Source: Betaproteobacteria bacterium (GTDB lineage Bacteria; Pseudomonadota; Gammaproteobacteria; Burkholderiales; SG8-39). From it: a DNA stretch of 18,249 nucleotides. The notes under the pieces are model-generated. The model worked only from the letters and a program-made list of their open reading frames with translations. It did not search any database and was not told the DNA's origin. Made by a program: the position numbers and the translations under genes. Shown piece by piece: positions 7,148 to 14,476 of the stretch. The stretch covers positions 1-18,249 of the forward strand of contig SHXL01000032.1 in assembly GCA_009693345.1 (NCBI GenBank), read 5' to 3'. Every line of letters starts with the position of its first letter. Position 1 is the stretch's first letter.

Positions 7148-9015
7148 TGGCGCTGTTCCAGATCTCCGAGCCGGGACAGTCGCCCGCGCCGCACCAGCAG
7201 CGTCTCGCGGTGGGCATCGACCTCGGCACTACCAATTCTCTGGTGGCGACGGTGCGCAGCGGCGCGGCCACGGTCCTGCCCGACGCGCAGGGCCGCTCGC
7301 TGTTGCCCTCGATCGTGCACTACCTGCCTGGTGGCAGGGTGGAAGTCGGCTACGTCGCGCAGACGCACCAGGCCGATGATCCGAAGAACAGCATCGATTC
7401 GGTGAAGCGTTTCATGGGGCGCGGGCTGAAGGACGTCGCCTATGCCGAGAACGTGCCCTACGACCTGCTGGACTCGCCCGGCATGGTGCGGATCCGTACC
7501 GTCGCCGGGGTCAAGAGTCCGGTGGAGGTTTCTTCCGAAATCCTGCGAATTCTGAGAACAAGAGCGGAAGAATCGTTGCAGGGAGATCTTGCCGGCGCCG
7601 TGATCACCGTGCCCGCGTATTTCGACGAGGCGCAGCGCCAGGCGACCAAGGACGCGGCGCGGCTGGCCGGCCTCAAGGTGCTGCGGTTGCTCAACGAGCC
7701 CACCGCCGCGGCAATCGCCTACGGCCTGGACAACGGCGCCGAGGGCATCTACGCGGTATTCGACCTGGGCGGCGGCACCTTCGACATCTCCATCCTCAAG
7801 CTCTCGAGGGGAGTGTTCGAGGTCATCGCGACCAACGGCGACGCGGCGCTCGGCGGTGACGACTGGGACCACCGCGTGTTTTGCTGGATCATCGAAGAAG
7901 CCGGGCTCGCGCCGCTCGCGCCGCGCGACATGCGCCTGCTGCTGGTCAAGGCGCGCGAAGCGAAGGAGTACCTGACCGGGCATGCCGAGGCGCACATCAG
8001 CGCGAAGCTCTCATCGGGCGAGTTCGTCGACGTCACGCTCGACACGGAAACGTTCTGCCGCATCACCCAGCCCCTCGTGCAAAAGACCCTGGGTCCCGCT
8101 CGCAAGGCGCTGCGCGATGCGGGCCTGACAGTGGAGGGGATCAAGGGCGTGGTGATGGTGGGCGGCGCGACGCGGATGCCGCAGATCCAGCGTGCCGCGG
8201 CGGAGTTCTTCCGCCGCGACCCGCTCAACAACCTTGACCCCGACAAGGTCGTGGCCCTGGGCGCCGCGATGCAGGCCGACGTGCTCGCCGGCAACAGGCC
8301 GCAGGGCGAGGATTGGCTGCTGCTCGATGTCATTCCGCTGTCGCTGGGCATCGAAACCGTGGGCGGCCTTGCCGAGCGCATCGTTCCCCGCAATACGACC
8401 ATTCCCTGCGCCAAGGCGCAGGAATTCACCACCTTCAAGGACGGCCAGACCGGGATGAGCTTCCATGTGCTGCAGGGCGAGCGCGAACTGGTGGCGGACT
8501 GCCGGTCGCTGGCGCGCTTCGAGCTGAAGGGCATCCCGCCGATGGCGGCGGGGGCGGGGCGCGTACGCGTGATGTTCCAGGTGGACGCCGATGGCCTGCT
8601 TTCCGTGTCGGCACAGGAGAAAACCACCGGCGCGGAGGCCTCGGTGACCGTGAAGCCTTCCTATGGCCTTGCCGATGCCGACATCGAGCGCATGCTGCGC
8701 GATTCCTTCCAGCATGCGAAGGAAGACATGCACGCGCGTGCGTTGAACGAGCACCGCGTGGATGCGCAGCGGCTGATCGATGCGACCGGGAGCGCCCTTG
8801 CAGAGGATGGATTGCTACTTACGCCTGAAGAAATGACGGATATCCTGGAAAAAATCGCCTTCCTGGAAAAGGCCGTTTCAACGCCGCATGCGCGCGCCAT
8901 CAAGGCGGCGACCGACGCGCTCAACCGCGCTACCGAGAAATTCGCCTCACGCCGCATGAATGCCGGCGTGAGGCGTGCACTCGAGGGAAAATCCATCCTG
9001 AGCCTCGATGCCTAA
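7147..9015 (+). CDS. hscA: Fe-S assembly chaperone HscA
   Basis: Specialised Hsp70 that binds the LPPVK motif of IscU and uses ATP to help release the cluster. It has 622 residues against about 616 in E. coli. The actin-like ATPase domain carries phosphate-1 GIDLGTTNS (23-31), phosphate-2 VFDLGGGTFDISIL (about 207-220) and the adenosine motif VVMVGGATRMPQIQ. The linker and substrate-binding domain start near DVIPLSLGIETVGG, and the helical lid follows with ALNEHRVDAQRLIDATGSAL. The ATG overlaps the hscB stop. The last 8 nt overlap fdx, another sign of coupling. It is distinguished from DnaK by its context, its shorter C-terminus and the lack of the DnaK tail. Confidence 0.96.
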   Translation: MALFQISEPGQSPAPHQQRLAVGIDLGTTNSLVATVRSGAATVLPDAQGRSLLPSIVHYLPGGRVEVGYVAQTHQADDPKNSIDSVKRFMGRGLKDVAYAENVPYDLLDSPGMVRIRTVAGVKSPVEVSSEILRILRTRAEESLQGDLAGAVITVPAYFDEAQRQATKDAARLAGLKVLRLLNEPTAAAIAYGLDNGAEGIYAVFDLGGGTFDISILKLSRGVFEVIATNGDAALGGDDWDHRVFCWIIEEAGLAPLAPRDMRLLLVKAREAKEYLTGHAEAHISAKLSSGEFVDVTLDTETFCRITQPLVQKTLGPARKALRDAGLTVEGIKGVVMVGGATRMPQIQRAAAEFFRRDPLNNLDPDKVVALGAAMQADVLAGNRPQGEDWLLLDVIPLSLGIETVGGLAERIVPRNTTIPCAKAQEFTTFKDGQTGMSFHVLQGERELVADCRSLARFELKGIPPMAAGAGRVRVMFQVDADGLLSVSAQEKTTGAEASVTVKPSYGLADADIERMLRDSFQHAKEDMHARALNEHRVDAQRLIDATGSALAEDGLLLTPEEMTDILEKIAFLEKAVSTPHARAIKAATDALNRATEKFASRRMNAGVRRALEGKSILSLDA

Positions 9016-9355
9016 GCTGTCCGTGCTGCCGCACGCCTCGCTTTGCCCCGCCGGTGCCCGCATCGATGCCCCGGCCGGCGAAACGCTGTGCAACATCCTG
9101 CTCGCGCACGGCATCGAGATCGAGCACGCCTGCGAGAAGTCCTGCGCCTGCACCACCTGTCACGTGGTGCTGCGCGAGGGCTACGACTCCCTGGAGGCGC
9201 CCGAGGAGAAGGAGGAGGATCTGCTCGACAAGGCGTGGGGCCTGGAAGTGACTTCGCGCCTCGCGTGCCAGGCGCGCATGACGGAGGCCGATCTGGTGAT
9301 AGAGATTCCGAAGTACACCATCAATTACGAGCGCGAAGGAGGCGGCCACAAGTGA
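9008..9355 (+). CDS. fdx: ISC-type [2Fe-2S] ferredoxin
   Basis: Adrenodoxin-type ferredoxin that gives electrons for cluster assembly on IscU. It has 115 residues, and the cluster ligands C42, C48, C51 and C87 are at the same positions as in E. coli Fdx; the extra conserved C46 is also present (HACEKSCACTTC). The domain follows the family order, ending in SRLACQARMTEADLVIEIP and a short charged tail. The ATG at 9008 lies inside the 3' end of hscA (8-nt overlap). The stop TGA overlaps the GTG of iscX (GTGA). Confidence 0.96.
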   Translation: MPKLSVLPHASLCPAGARIDAPAGETLCNILLAHGIEIEHACEKSCACTTCHVVLREGYDSLEAPEEKEEDLLDKAWGLEVTSRLACQARMTEADLVIEIPKYTINYEREGGGHK

Positions 9356-9546
9356 AGTGGACCGATTCGCGCGAAATCGCCTTCGCTTTGCTCGAGAAAT
9401 ACCCGGACCAGGACCCGAAGGCGCTGAATTTCGTGGACCTGCGCAACTGGGTGCTGGCGCTGCCGCGATTCAGCGACGATCCGAAGCACAGCGGCGAGAA
9501 GATCCTGGAAGCGATCCAGATGGCCTGGATCGAAGAGGCCGATTAA
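9352..9546 (+). CDS. iscX: Fe-S assembly protein IscX (YfhJ)
   Basis: Small acidic protein of 64 residues that binds IscS and iron and tunes the rate of cluster formation in E. coli. The whole sequence fits the family: MKWTDSREIAFALLEKYPDQ, then NFVDLRNWVLALPRF, then the acidic end IQMAWIEEAD. The GTG start at 9352 is supported by a GGAGG at 9338-9342 with 9-nt spacing and by the conserved KWTD N-terminus. It overlaps fdx by 4 nt. It closes the isc operon; no terminator hairpin with a T-run follows. Its TAA shares the sequence TTAA with the stop of the convergent tssM fragment. Confidence 0.94.
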   Translation: MKWTDSREIAFALLEKYPDQDPKALNFVDLRNWVLALPRFSDDPKHSGEKILEAIQMAWIEEAD

Positions 9547-10694
9547 GCCGGCGTTTCCTGCGCTGCCGGCAACACGGGCAGCGTTTCCTCCACGGCAGCG
9601 AGGCCGTGCTCCGGAAATACCACGTCGCGCAGCAGGCGCGTGACGAAGAAACTCTTGCCGGTGCCACTCACCAGCGCCGCCGCGTTGCGCTCCAGCCGGA
9701 ACGTGCGCGCCATCGTCGCCAGCACCCGGTCGATCGGGTTGCCTTCCTGCGTGCCGCTGGTGAAATAGACGCCGCGCAACTGCAGCGGACGGTGGTTCAC
9801 CTGGGTGCCGAACGTCAGCGCGACGAATTCGCCCAGCAGCGGGCCGATGGGATGGAATTGCTGCGGGAAGCGGTAGATCGCCGCGCGCCGCTGCAGGTCG
9901 CGTTCCTCGTGCAGCCGCGCCAGCATCTCGGCGCCCAGGCGTTCTTCCAGGGCCGCGAAATCCGCCGCGTAGGGAAGCGCAATCAGCGCCGGGTCGATGT
10001 CGTGATCGAAGGTCGTGCCCCAGACCTGCATCCGGGCCGTCGGGTCGTAGTCGCCGAAGAACTCGGTGAAACCCGCCAGAAGATCCATCTTGGTGACCAG
10101 CACGTAAACGGGAAAGCGCTGGTTGAGCGCCGCATACATTTCCGACAGGCGCATGCGCACGTGGGCTGCAAACTTGGCGCGCTCGTTCTTGGTCCAGAGC
10201 ATCAGGTCCAGCACGCTCACCGTGACCAGCGCGCCGTTCAGCGGCCGCTCCGGACGGAACTGCCTGAGCAGCGCGAGAAAGCCGTGCCAGGCCGCGGCGT
10301 CGGCCTTGCGGTCGCTCTCCTGCGTCGTGTAGCGGCCCGCGGTGTCGATGAGCACCGCCTCCTCGGCGAACCACCAGTCGCAGTTGCGCGTACGGCCGAC
10401 GCCCGGGACCGAGGCGCTGCTGTCCGCCGTGTAGAGTGGAAAGCGCAGCCCCGAATTGAGCAGCGCGGTGGTCTTGCCGGATCCGGGCGCGCCGATCATC
10501 ACATACCAGGGCATTTCCTCGACCGTGCGGGGCTGGCCGTCCGGGTTGGGAAAGCGCGCGTTCTTCAGCTTTTCGGCCGCCTGCTGGAAGCGCGCCTGGA
10601 TGGACCCCAGTTCCTTCGCGACGCGCTCGTCCGCACTCTTGTCCGAACCGTTGTTCGGGGAAGGTACTGCGGCGAGCTGATCGAGCAGGCTCAT
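9543..10694 (-). CDS. tssM: TssM/IcmF-like type VI secretion protein, GTPase domain only (truncated)
   Basis: TssM is normally an inner-membrane protein of about 1100-1200 residues in the T6SS membrane complex. Here an open frame encodes only 383 residues, covering the cytoplasmic nucleotide-binding domain. The P-loop GAPGSGKT is at 68-75, the Walker B-like VLIDTAG at 114-120 and VLVTKMDLL is a G4-like motif; the conserved EMPWYVMIG and LLNSGLRFPL flank the P-loop. The usual N-terminal membrane helices are missing, and the protein stops after LVSGTGKSFFVTRLLRDVVFPEHGLA, just where the next membrane segment and the large periplasmic part normally begin. The ATG overlaps the tssL stop (ATGA), as in intact T6SS operons. 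It is probably a relic, although the frame is undamaged; a retained soluble ATP/GTP-binding role cannot be excluded. Confidence 0.85.
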   Translation of the reverse strand: MSLLDQLAAVPSPNNGSDKSADERVAKELGSIQARFQQAAEKLKNARFPNPDGQPRTVEEMPWYVMIGAPGSGKTTALLNSGLRFPLYTADSSASVPGVGRTRNCDWWFAEEAVLIDTAGRYTTQESDRKADAAAWHGFLALLRQFRPERPLNGALVTVSVLDLMLWTKNERAKFAAHVRMRLSEMYAALNQRFPVYVLVTKMDLLAGFTEFFGDYDPTARMQVWGTTFDHDIDPALIALPYAADFAALEERLGAEMLARLHEERDLQRRAAIYRFPQQFHPIGPLLGEFVALTFGTQVNHRPLQLRGVYFTSGTQEGNPIDRVLATMARTFRLERNAAALVSGTGKSFFVTRLLRDVVFPEHGLAAVEETLPVLPAAQETPA

Positions 10695-12058
10695 GGCGCC
10701 GGCTTCAGGATGATCACCACGCGGCGGTTCTTCGCGCGGTTCGCATCGGTATCGTTGGGGGCGACCGGTTCGGATTCACCCTTGCCTTCGGCCGTCAGCC
10801 GCTTCGGATCGCTCAGTCTCGGCGCCATCATCCGCGCAATCGCTTGCGCGCGCGCCGTGGACAGATTCAGGTTCGAGGCGTAACGCCGGTCGGCGATGCA
10901 TTGGCGTGGCCCGTAACGACGATCGCGCCCGGCATGCTGTCGAGCGCCGCGGCGATTTTCTGAAACAGCGGCCGCAGTTCGCTCGCCGGCTGCGCGCCGC
11001 CCGGCGCGAACTGGTGCGCGTGGCGCAGTGCGAGCGCGATGCGTCCTGCCTCTTCGGTGACAGTGACCGCTTCGCCCTCGAGCGCCTTGGCCAGTCCCGC
11101 GCTCGCAACCTGCAGCGCAGGCGTGGGCGGGGGAGCAGGTTGCCCGACGACGGCCTTGGTCCGCGGGCCGGGGGTGAGCGCGGTCATCGCTTCGTTGTCC
11201 AGCAGCCGCAGGGCCGCCATGTAGAAAACGAGCATCACTCCGACGACGCCTCCGAGCGCGCTCCACACCGGGCGCCGCGGCACGCGCGACAGGAACGATG
11301 GCTGTACCGGTGGCAGTGCGCTGTCTTCGCTCGCGCCGGCCGCCTTCGGCCTTGCGGTAGCGGCCTTCGAAACTGAGCGCGAGGCACACGTCGTAGAACT
11401 CGAGGAGGTCGGCGTTGTCCGCATCCTCCGGGTCCCGGTTGCCGGAAATCGCGTCGAGACGCGTGAAAAATCACTCGCCGCCGCCGCTCTCGCCGCATAA
11501 TTCCTTGAGCAAACCGTCGTCGATCCATGATCCGCCCCAGGGCGCGGCGGCGGCCGATTCGTCGAGCAGGGCGCAGAGCGCGTAAACCGCGGTCTGTACC
11601 GCGGCGTCGGAGACTTCCGCGAAACTCGCGCTGGTCTGCAGGGATTCGATCTGGTCGCGCAGGTCGGCGCGCAGCGCGGCGGGGTCCGGATGCCTGAGCG
11701 TGCGGCGGATCTGCGGTACCGCGCCGAGGATCGGATTCGCCATCGCGATCAGCGAATTTAGCCCGCCGAGCGCCGACAGGTTCGCGTGGATGGATTCCGG
11801 CGGCGATTTCGGCGCAAAAGGATTGGTGCGCTATTTCCCCGGGCTCGGAACCCGCACCGTGGCGTCGGGGTCGAGGTTGGCCCGCTCCGCCGGATTCACC
11901 GTGGCGTCGGGGTCGAATGCCGAGCGCTGGCCGGCGCCGTCCGCGCCCGACGCTTTTTTCGCGTTCGGGCCCGTGAAAGTGGCTTCCGGATCGGGCTCGG
12001 CAATGGGCAGTGCGACGGTCGCGTCCGGATCGAAGTTCTGTTTGGGTTCCTCAGCCAT
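10691..12058 (-). pseudogene. tssL: Broken tssL (DotU family with C-terminal OmpA domain)
   Basis: TssL anchors the T6SS membrane complex with TssM and TssJ. Joining two frames gives a recognisable protein: MAEEPKQNFDPDATV with DPDATV-like repeats, the DotU domain (LSALGGLNSLIAMANPILG, YALCALLDES, FYDVCLALSFEGRYR), one membrane helix (WSALGGVVGVMLVFYMAALRLL) and an OmpA-like peptidoglycan-binding domain (IVVTGHAN, then ASNLNLSTARAQAIARMM, then NRAKNRRVVIIL). Four lesions interrupt it: an in-frame TAG at 11831-11833, an in-frame TGA at 11471-11473 (where the family has GE-x-FF), a frameshift near 11335-11350 and another near 10898. The segment after GRYRKAEGG is shorter than in intact homologues, so a deletion may cause the first shift. 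The start at 12058 has GAGAG directly upstream. Loss of function is near certain unless the assembly is faulty. Confidence 0.88.
11855..11916 (-). repeat. Two 20-bp exact copies, 42-bp period, within tssL
   Basis: The same 20-bp sequence occurs at 11855-11874 and 11897-11916, an offset of 42 bp or 14 codons. On the minus strand each copy encodes the DPDATV motif. More diverged versions encode FDPDATVALP and EPDPEATF further upstream in tssL, making four motif copies in about 70 residues. It looks like an internal duplication within a disordered N-terminus, not a mobile or CRISPR repeat. Confidence 0.75.
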
Positions 12059-12066
12059 CTCTCGCA

Positions 12067-12087
12067 AAGCTTGCCCCGAAGCTTGCC
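12067..12087. repeat. 9-bp direct repeat between the VOC gene and tssL
   Basis: AAGCTTGCC is present at 12067-12075 and again at 12079-12087, separated by 3 bp, inside the 32-bp gap between the VOC stop and the tssL start. It lies over the ribosome-binding region of tssL. It could be a small slippage duplication; no function is evident. Confidence 0.5.
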
Positions 12088-12189
12088 ATTTTAGAGGTGG
12101 AACAGCCCTTCGGCGAACCGGATTTTCTCCTGTGCGGTCTTCATCCGGGGGCTGGGCGGCGGGGTCGCGCCCCATAGGTCGCTGTGGCC

Positions 12190-12197
12190 GGGGGGGG
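12190..12197. repeat. G8 homopolymer at the distal frameshift of the VOC gene
   Basis: Eight consecutive G on the plus strand (C8 in the gene sense). Seven would restore the frame between EPGAWAFPP and GHSDLWG. The site is prone to slipped-strand mispairing and to sequencing miscalls. Confidence 0.85.
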
Positions 12198-12689
12198 AAG
12201 GCCCAGGCCCCGGGTTCGCGCACTCGGTGGTTCCGGTCCACTTTCTGTACTTCGGCGGTGTACTCGACGATGAAATCGTCGGGCGCGATGAAATAGGCGA
12301 AGACGTTGTTGCCCGGGCCGTGGCGGCCCGGACCCCACTCGACCGGGCGGCCGGCGTCGCGCATCCGGCCGGCACCGCGCATCACCGAATCGATGCCGTC
12401 CATCTCGAAGGCGATGTGGTGCAGGGTGGAACTCCCGCCCGGGTGGAACGCAATGCTGTGGTGGTCGTCGTTGCAGCGGATGAAGGTCAGCAGCGATCGG
12501 TCGCTCACCTCGAATCCGAGCGCCCGCACCCAGAACGCAGCGGCATCTTCCTGGCGCGGCGTATTGAACACCAGGTGGGTGATTCTTTCGGGACGGTCGG
12601 GCAGGGGGCGCGCGTCCGCGTGGCGCGCGTCCTCCGCGATCACGCGCACAGAACGGCCATCGGGATCCATGAACACGAAGCCGTATCCA

Positions 12690-12697
12690 CCCCCCCC
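12690..12697. repeat. C8 homopolymer at the proximal frameshift of the VOC gene
   Basis: Eight consecutive C on the plus strand (G8 in the gene sense). Six or nine would join IDGPGG to YGFVFMDPDG in one frame. The site is prone to slippage and to miscalls. Confidence 0.85.
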
Positions 12698-13070
12698 GGC
12701 CCGTCGATCGGGGCTGCCGGTCCGACCTGCGGGGCTCCGGCGGCGGTCACCCGGGCATGCAGCCGATCGACGGCACTGCGGTCCGCCGCGGGGAGGTTGA
12801 CGCACAGCAGCGCCGGTTCGCTGCGCGGATGCAGCGCGAGGATGTGGCAATAGGCGCCGCTGCCGCGCAGGTAGACCGAGCCGTTGCGCTCGGCGGTCAC
12901 GGCCAGGCGCCAGACGTCGGTGTAGAAGCGCACCAGCGAGGCGACGTCGCGCACGCCCAAGTCGACGCCGCGCAGACCTGTGATATCTCCGGCGATCAAG
13001 TTCGGTCTTTTCGGTGCAAAGAGCGGATGGTGCACTAATATTACTAGCTATTGAGGATGAAAAAGCACCC

Positions 13071-14063
13071 ATGAACAAGCTCCGCCTCACGCTCGCCTGC
13101 TGGGACTACGACCGCGTCGCGGCGCTCGCCTCGGGCGCGGTGCGGCCGGACGGCATCGACTTGGTGTTCCTCGCGCAACCGGTGGAGGAAACCTTCTTTC
13201 GCATGCTGCGGCACCGGGAATTCGACATCGCCGAGATGTCGCTTTCCTCCTACACGGTGTCGCTCGCGGGGCAGGACCCGCCGTTCATCGCGATCCCGGT
13301 GTTTCCGTCGCGGTTCTTCCGCCACTCGAGCATCTACGTCTCGGCGAAGAGCGGCATCAGCGAGCCGCGGCAGCTCGCCGGGCGGCGCATCGGCGTGCCC
13401 GAGTACCAGATGACGGCGCCGGTCTGGATCCGCGGCCTGCTGTCCGACGAATACGGCGTGCGCACCGACAGCGTCGAGTACCTGAGCGGCGGCGAGGAAC
13501 AGACCGGGCGCGACGAGAAGCTGAAGCTCTCCCTGCCGCCGCAGTTCCGCGTGCGGCCGATCGGCCCGCAGCAGACGCTGTCGCAGATGCTCGCCGACGG
13601 CGAGATCGACGCCCTCTACACCGCGCGGGCGCCGTCCACGTTCCATTCGCGGCCAGGCGACGTGCGCCGGCTGTTCCCCGATTTCGCGGCGGTCGAGCGC
13701 GACTATTACCGGCGCACGCGCATCTTCCCGATGATGCACACGGTGGTGATCCGGCGTGAGCTGTACCGCGCCAATCCCTGGATCGCACAATCGCTGCACA
13801 AGGCGTTTGCGCAGGCGCAGCGCAAGACCTACCGCGACCTCGCCGAGACAGCGGCGCTCAAGACGATGCTGCCCTGGCTCCTCTCCCACGTGGAGGAGAC
13901 GCGCCGCGAGATGGGCGACGACTGGTGGCCCTACGGCTTCGCGGCCAACCGCCACGCGCTCGAGACGTTTCTGCGCTACCACCACGAACAGGGGCTGTCG
14001 CCGCGGCTGCTCGCGCCGGAGCAGCTGTTCGCGCCGGAGACGCTGGAAAGTTACGTCATCTGA
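13071..14063 (+). CDS. 4,5-dihydroxyphthalate decarboxylase-like / periplasmic-binding-fold protein
   Basis: The 330-residue protein resembles the family that contains Pht5 (4,5-dihydroxyphthalate decarboxylase) and many proteins labelled ABC transporter substrate-binding. These share the NMT1/THI5-like two-lobe binding fold. Recognisable stretches are LTLACWDYDRVAALASGAVRP at the start, FDIAEMSLSSYTVSLAGQDP, IPVFPSRFFRHSSIYV, LAGRRIGVPEYQMTAPVWIRG and WWPYGFAANRHALETFL near the end. There is no signal peptide, so a cytoplasmic enzyme or aromatic-acid decarboxylase is more likely than a transporter subunit. The ATG at 13071 is chosen from the family N-terminus; the GAGG at 13053-13056 is 14 nt away, longer than usual. 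A five-codon frame MKKHP (ATG at 13057) ends in a TGA overlapping this ATG. It is divergent from the VOC gene across 35 AT-rich bp; the pair suggests aromatic-compound catabolism. The substrate is not determinable. Confidence 0.8.
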   Translation: MNKLRLTLACWDYDRVAALASGAVRPDGIDLVFLAQPVEETFFRMLRHREFDIAEMSLSSYTVSLAGQDPPFIAIPVFPSRFFRHSSIYVSAKSGISEPRQLAGRRIGVPEYQMTAPVWIRGLLSDEYGVRTDSVEYLSGGEEQTGRDEKLKLSLPPQFRVRPIGPQQTLSQMLADGEIDALYTARAPSTFHSRPGDVRRLFPDFAAVERDYYRRTRIFPMMHTVVIRRELYRANPWIAQSLHKAFAQAQRKTYRDLAETAALKTMLPWLLSHVEETRREMGDDWWPYGFAANRHALETFLRYHHEQGLSPRLLAPEQLFAPETLESYVI

Positions 14064-14092
14064 GGCCTGCACGGACGAGCTCGCGAACCGGA

Positions 14093-14377
14093 ATGGACAC
14101 GCTTGCCGCCTACTACGCCCGGCGCGCCGCCGAGTACGAGCGCATCTATGCCAAGCCCGAGCGCCAGGCGGACCTCGGCGCGCTGCGGGCGCGCTTCGGC
14201 AAGCTGTTCGCTGGCAAGCGCGTGCTCGAACTCGCCTGCGGCACCGGCTATTGGACCGACGTGTTTGCTGCGCAAGCCGCGCAGGTCACGGCGCTGGACC
14301 TGAATGACGAAGTGCTGGAGATCGCGCGTTTAAAGAAAAACGCAGGCAAGGTGACATTCGTACGAGGTAGCGCTTAT
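14093..14377 (+). pseudogene. 5' fragment of a class I SAM-dependent methyltransferase, cut by an IS
   Basis: Ninety-five native codons remain, beginning MDTLAAYYARRAAEYERIY. SAM-binding motif I is clear (VLELACGTGYWTDVFA), and the acidic end of strand 2 follows (VTALDLNDEVLEIAR). The protein then reaches FVRGSAY and enters the IS terminal repeat, where three foreign codons lead to a stop at 14389. The 3' half of the gene, with the remaining fold and substrate region, is absent from the sequence on the far side of the IS. It therefore was deleted or moved. The ATG lies 29 bp after the stop of the decarboxylase-like gene, so the two were probably co-transcribed. The specific methyl acceptor cannot be inferred. 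Confidence 0.85.
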
Positions 14378-14395
14378 GGGCACCTCTAAAAATTC
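14378..14395 (+). repeat. Left terminal inverted repeat of the IS
   Basis: Begins GGGCACCTCTAAAAATTC. It differs at positions 4 and 12 from the reverse complement of the right end. The boundary is set by this match and by the point where the methyltransferase sequence ceases. Confidence 0.82.
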
Positions 14396-14476
14396 CAAAA
14401 AATAATGGAATTGCGTAAACGGTAGCGATGTTAGCGCGTTGAATAGTAATCGAAGAGCGCAATGGGTGACAGACCG

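Larger units (their letters stand above)
12091..13035 (-). pseudogene. VOC-superfamily (extradiol dioxygenase-like) gene with two homopolymer frameshifts
   Basis: Three frame segments join into one two-domain VOC protein of about 310 residues. The N-terminal part is GLRGVDLGVRDVASLVRFYTD to IDGPGG, the middle is YGFVFMDPDGRSVRVIAED to EPGAWAFPP, and the C-terminal part is GHSDLWGATPPPSPRMKTAQ to EGLFHL. The second domain shows a His-His-Glu pattern fit for metal binding (ITHLVFN, TLHHIAFEM, FIVEYTAE), as in type I extradiol dioxygenases that open catecholic rings. Both breaks lie on runs of eight G/C: 12690-12697 and 12190-12197. The reading frame is the same before and after the pair, so the shifts cancel. 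The proposed start is GTG at 13035; an internal TTG is possible. In the middle frame there is no stop before tssL, so conceptual translation makes a false VOC-TssL chimera. Phase variation or sequencing error could also explain it. The substrate is unknown. Confidence 0.8.

Noticed and set aside
9547..9571. GCCGGC...GCCGGC as a terminator after iscX
   Set aside because: The stem is only 6 bp, the loop is long, there is no T-run, and it lies inside the coding end of the tssM fragment.
9357..10883. 508-codon open frame on the plus strand
   Set aside because: It is antisense to the tssM fragment, which has clear Walker motifs; the plus-strand translation has no recognisable domain.
11471..11473. 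Selenocysteine or recoding at the TGA in tssL
   Set aside because: The gene has three further lesions, the position is not a redox site, and no stem-loop was noticed after it.
11855..11916. Tandem repeat as a CRISPR-like array
   Set aside because: There are only two exact copies with a 42-bp period, in frame, encoding a repeated peptide motif inside tssL.
13044..14072. 342-codon open frame on the minus strand
   Set aside because: It covers almost exactly the decarboxylase-like gene in antisense; no domain or ribosome site supports it.
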